A stretch of DNA of 64,000 bases, from contig CANOFW010000015.1 of NCBI GenBank assembly GCA_947565425.1, forward strand, positions 1 through 64,000, read 5' to 3'. The notes under the pieces are model-generated. The model was not told the DNA's origin and searched no databases. It was given only the letters and a program-made list of their open reading frames with translations. Positions 60,782-64,000 of the stretch are shown one piece after another; within the stretch, counting starts at the first letter, position 1; every line of letters begins with the position of its first letter. This DNA comes from an uncultured Lachnospiraceae bacterium. Lineage in GTDB: Bacteria; Bacillota; Clostridia; Lachnospirales; Lachnospiraceae. A program made the translations under genes and the position numbers.

Positions 60782-63415
60782 ATGAACTATGGAAAAAAAG
60801 GCGTAGCACAACGAGAGAAACAGATCACCTCCTCCGCGTCGTTGATCCGCAAGAAATTTACTGTCATCTTTTTTAAAACATTGCTGGTATGCTTCTTAGC
60901 TGCCGTTTTCATCGGAGGATGCGCCGGAATTGGCGCATTCAAAGGTATCATAGAATCTGCACCTGACATCTCCGACATTGACCCCTCACCCACCGGCTAC
61001 CTTTCCGTCGTGTTGGACAACCAGGGCAATGAAACTGCAAAGCTTGTCGCTTCCGGCTCCAATCGCGTATATGTGACCTTAGATGAAATTCCCAAGACTG
61101 TCCAACATGCTTTTGTGGCAATTGAGGATGAGCGTTTCTATGAGCACAACGGCATTGACATCAAAGGCATCATCCGTGCCGGTCTCAATGGCATTGCCAA
61201 CGGCTTTCATTTCAACCAGGGCGCCAGCACCATTACCCAACAGCTTTTGAAAAACAATGTATTTGAAGGCTGGACTAACCAGTCTGGCATTGAAAAAGTA
61301 GAGCGTAAAATTCAAGAACAGTTCCTTGCCATTGAGCTTTCCAAAGTAAAATCCAAAGACTGGGTATTGGAAAATTACCTCAATACGATTAATCTCGGTC
61401 AGAATACGTTGGGCGTACAATCCGCCTCACGCCGCTATTTCGGCAAAGATGTGTCAGAACTCACGCTTTCGGAGGCAGCCGTTATCGCTGGCATTACCAA
61501 AAATCCTTCCGCTTACAATCCTGTTAGCCACCCGGAAAAAAATGAAGACCGCCGCAGGCTGGTACTGAAAAACATGCGTGACCAGGAGTATATTTCAGAA
61601 AATGAATATGACGAAGCATTAAAAGACGATGTATATTCCCGTATCCAGCAGGTCAACATTGAATATGCCGAAGAGAATCCTAATTCCTATTTTGTAGATT
61701 CCGTCATCGACCAGGTCGTAAGCGATCTCGTGGAGAAAAAAGGCTATACGGACACACAAGCTTACAAAGCCATCTATAACAGCGGTCTTACCATTGAATC
61801 TACGCAGGATATGAGTATCCAGCAGATTTGTGATGAGGAAGTCAACAATCAAGCAAATTATACTACGGAACCAAAGTATTCCTTTTCCTACCGTCTAACT
61901 GTCAAAAAAGCGGACGATACGATGGAAAATTACAGCGACCAGACGATGAGCGCCTATTACAACGCCACCTCACCCGGCTACTCTTTAAATTTTGCGAGCA
62001 TCGAAGAAGCGCAGGCAGCCATTGACGCATACAAGGCAGAAATCATAAAGCCCGGAGACACCATTGTGGAGGGCGGCGAATCCGTGGTGTTCACCCAGCA
62101 GCCCCAGGCGGCAGTTACCATTATCGACCAATATACGGGAGACGTAAAAGCCATTGTCGGAGGCAGAGGAGACAAAAGCGGCAGCCGAACTTTAAATCGT
62201 GCAACCGACACAACAAGACAGCCCGGCTCCACGTTCAAAATCCTTGCCGCCTTTGCCCCAGCGCTCGACACCGCCGGCATGACGCTTGCCACCGTCCAGG
62301 ATGACGCCCCCTTCACATACTCCAATGGTACGCCCTTGAAAAACTATGACAATTCTTATCGAGGGTTCACCACCATACGTTATGCCATTACCAAGTCTAT
62401 CAATGTTGTAACTGTAAAAACTCTCGCTGCCATCTCCCCCCAGGTCGGTTATGACTATTTGCAAAATTTCGGTTTTACGACACTAGTGCAGGATGATATT
62501 GTAGAATCCTTATCGCTGGGCGGTATAACACGAGGCGTAACAAACCTGGAACTGACCGCGGCATATGCCACGATTGCAGATATGGGCACTTACACAAAGC
62601 CGCGGTTTTACAAAAGAATTTTAGATCACAGCGGAAATGTGCTCATCGACAACACAAACGAAACGCACACCGTACTCAAGGAAACAACGGCATTTCTACT
62701 CACCAGCGCCATGCAAGATGTCGTCACAGTCGGTACTGGCGGCGCCGTCAATTTCGGCACCATGCCAATTGCCGGCAAAACAGGAACTACCACCAGCAAC
62801 CGCGACGCACTCTTTGCCGGTTTTACGCCCTATTACACTTGTACGGTATGGTGTGGTTATGATGATAACAGCCCGCAGGAAGGAGGACTCACTTCCAATC
62901 CCAAGACACTCTGGAACAGAATCATGGGCCGCATCCATGAAAATCTGGAATACCGGGAGTTCACCCAACCAGAAGGCATTGTGACCGCAGCCGTTTGCCG
63001 TAAATCTGGCAAGCTCGCAGTCAGTGGACTTTGTGATGCAGACCCCAGAGGCAGCATGACAACGACAGAATATTTTGCGACGGGAACGGTTCCTACAGAA
63101 TACTGTGACCACCATGTCAGTGCAACAATCTGTAGCGAATCCGACCTGTTAGCAAATGAATTCTGCCCGGAAGAGTCAAGACGTTCTGGCATCTACATCG
63201 TAGGCGGTTCCAGTGACACGGATGATGGACAATATTTGCTGCCTGCCGCTTTAGCGCAGAACAATTACTGCACGATCCATACGGTAGAGTCAATTGTCCC
63301 GGAAATACCGGAAATTCCAGAAATTGACATAACGGAAGATGTTGAGACCGAACAACCTGAGAAACAGAATAAAAAAGATAACAGCAAAAAAGAGAAAAAG
63401 GGCAGGGGAGATTGA
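60782..63415 (+). CDS. Class A penicillin-binding protein (PBP1A-like)
   Basis: A bifunctional peptidoglycan synthase of 877 residues. One transmembrane helix near 27-50; glycosyltransferase domain 85-260 with EDERFYEHNGID and GASTITQQLLKN; transpeptidase domain with SxxK at RQPGSTFKILA (about 482), SxN at ITKSINVVTVK, and KTG at IAGKTGTTTSN (about 662). A proline/glutamate tail with PEIPEIPEI repeats follows. RBS AAGGAGG. It is transcribed on the + strand against most neighbours and ends at a hairpin. Confidence 0.96.
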   Translation: MNYGKKGVAQREKQITSSASLIRKKFTVIFFKTLLVCFLAAVFIGGCAGIGAFKGIIESAPDISDIDPSPTGYLSVVLDNQGNETAKLVASGSNRVYVTLDEIPKTVQHAFVAIEDERFYEHNGIDIKGIIRAGLNGIANGFHFNQGASTITQQLLKNNVFEGWTNQSGIEKVERKIQEQFLAIELSKVKSKDWVLENYLNTINLGQNTLGVQSASRRYFGKDVSELTLSEAAVIAGITKNPSAYNPVSHPEKNEDRRRLVLKNMRDQEYISENEYDEALKDDVYSRIQQVNIEYAEENPNSYFVDSVIDQVVSDLVEKKGYTDTQAYKAIYNSGLTIESTQDMSIQQICDEEVNNQANYTTEPKYSFSYRLTVKKADDTMENYSDQTMSAYYNATSPGYSLNFASIEEAQAAIDAYKAEIIKPGDTIVEGGESVVFTQQPQAAVTIIDQYTGDVKAIVGGRGDKSGSRTLNRATDTTRQPGSTFKILAAFAPALDTAGMTLATVQDDAPFTYSNGTPLKNYDNSYRGFTTIRYAITKSINVVTVKTLAAISPQVGYDYLQNFGFTTLVQDDIVESLSLGGITRGVTNLELTAAYATIADMGTYTKPRFYKRILDHSGNVLIDNTNETHTVLKETTAFLLTSAMQDVVTVGTGGAVNFGTMPIAGKTGTTTSNRDALFAGFTPYYTCTVWCGYDDNSPQEGGLTSNPKTLWNRIMGRIHENLEYREFTQPEGIVTAAVCRKSGKLAVSGLCDADPRGSMTTTEYFATGTVPTEYCDHHVSATICSESDLLANEFCPEESRRSGIYIVGGSSDTDDGQYLLPAALAQNNYCTIHTVESIVPEIPEIPEIDITEDVETEQPEKQNKKDNSKKEKKGRGD

Positions 63416-63427
63416 TTCTTCCCTGCC
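63401..63427 (+). terminator. Terminator of the PBP1A gene
   Basis: GGCAGGGGA (63401-63409) pairs with TTCCCTGCC (63419-63427). The hairpin includes the last codons of the gene; the T tract is short. Confidence 0.6.
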
Positions 63428-63440
63428 TCTGTTATTCCAC

Positions 63441-63495
63441 CTATAGAAAAGAAGCTTTCACACGTTAGTGTGACAAGGTCTTTTCGAAAAGATAG
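63441..63495. repeat. Palindromic intergenic repeat, family D copy 7, at a gene 3' end
   Basis: CTATAGAAAAGAAG and CTTTTCGAAAAGATAG arms enclose CTTTCACACGTTAGTGTGACAAGG. Its TAA in the loop (minus strand CACTAACG) ends the neighbouring gene, whose last ten or so codons lie in the repeat. Confidence 0.65.
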
Positions 63496-64000
63496 CGCTC
63501 CATCCCCGCAACTACTGGAGCCAGTTTTTCTTGTTGTGCATCATCGCACGCGGCGAATAGTTTCTGCCGCATTTCCTGCAAATTCTCTGCCTGCACAGAA
63601 TCATCCAGCACGCGCGACATTAACTCCGCCTCATAAGCAAACAGTAACCGCCTTTCTTCGCGGGACAACATAATTCGGATATTCCTTACATACACTCGAA
63701 ACAAGGTATGCAGAAATACTGCCGTCTCTTCCAATTCTGACTTGTCTTCCAAAACAGCTCTTTTCAACGCCTTGAGACTTTCCTGTCCATTTTTCAACTT
63801 CTGCTCTAAAATCAGCCTTTTCTGCGTCTCTTTCTGCTGCATATCATAAAGTTCAAATGCCTGCATAATTGCCGTATAAATTTCGCCGCCAAAATCCGCC
63901 GTGTTTTCAAAGATGCGGAATACCTGGCGCTCATTTACCAAAAGCTTCAGATGCGCCAATTCCAGCCGCCTGGTATATACGATACAAACTGTTTGTGGAT
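63465..64000 (-). CDS. C-terminal part of an unknown helical protein (cut by window edge)
   Basis: The reading frame is open to the window end (no start needed at 63959), so only the last 178 residues are visible. These are helical, rich in leucine and charged residues, with a coiled-coil-like stretch (KETQKRLILEQKLKNGQESL) and no domain I recognise. The final ten residues (YLFEKTLSH) and stop come from a family D repeat. The true C-terminus of the family may differ from this. Function unknown. Confidence 0.6.
   Translation of the reverse strand, partial: PQTVCIVYTRRLELAHLKLLVNERQVFRIFENTADFGGEIYTAIMQAFELYDMQQKETQKRLILEQKLKNGQESLKALKRAVLEDKSELEETAVFLHTLFRVYVRNIRIMLSREERRLLFAYEAELMSRVLDDSVQAENLQEMRQKLFAACDDAQQEKLAPVVAGMERYLFEKTLSH

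Overview
The window looks like a chromosomal segment of a spore-forming, probably motile member of the Clostridia, most likely Lachnospiraceae. The evidence is dipicolinate synthase genes (dpaA/dpaB), a YtvI-like sporulation permease, T-box and TPP leader control, the short archaeal-type ProRS, a YjfB-type motility peptide, a possible FlxA-like protein, low-to-mid G+C, and strong AGGAGG ribosome sites. The assignment comes from gene content, not from a database search. Of 54 protein genes I support, only six are on the + strand, so the segment lies well inside one replichore with the fork moving toward lower coordinates.

Layout. 0-10 kb: secA, a gene-poor interval with its own promoter and terminator (candidate ~740-nt structured RNA), proS behind a T-box, a YtvI-like permease, an RluA-type pseudouridine synthase and a two-component system. 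10-19 kb: a secreted acidic protein, dpaAB, a divergent sigma-like protein, two acetyltransferases, an AAA-ATPase/PD-(D/E)XK protein, and a LysR/MATE divergent pair. 19-24 kb: an accessory block of three unknown proteins (one with flagellar axial-protein features) and a two-gene ATPase plus PD-(D/E)XK nuclease module. 24-35 kb: an HD-GYP regulator, topB with a DnaQ-like exonuclease carrying a zinc ribbon, an AraC/alpha-galactosidase unit, a coiled-coil FlxA-like protein, an EAL phosphodiesterase and a deoxyinosine/uracil glycosylase. 35-42 kb: a giant subtilisin-like protease containing a dockerin, directly followed by a small surface protein with a cohesin-like fold; then a NUDIX enzyme. 41-45 kb: thiC-thiE-thiD plus an RsiV-like lipoprotein under a TPP riboswitch. 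45-51 kb: a CdaR/PucR-type regulator, ftsE-ftsX-ctp, YitT and a TagA-like glycosyltransferase. 51-64 kb: a DnaA-box cluster, an MGMT-like protein, an NlpC/P60 hydrolase, trxB, the YjfB-type peptide, a CPBP protease, an S1-domain protein, an acyl-ACP thioesterase, tRNA-Gln, YigZ, a GtrII-like membrane protein, PBP1A and a gene cut by the window edge.

Three signals are beyond routine annotation. First, 3040-3812: a near-consensus promoter, a purine-rich region with no convincing protein, a GAGGTACA motif repeated at exactly 51-nt spacing, an 8-bp GC-rich long-range complement, several hairpins and a terminator. Second, the cohesin-like and dockerin-bearing protease pair, suggesting a noncellulolytic surface docking system. 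Third, a family of palindromic intergenic repeats (called A, B, C, D here) that stack in the same order behind unrelated genes and in places supply stop codons or C-terminal codons. Functions of the unknown proteins remain unassigned.
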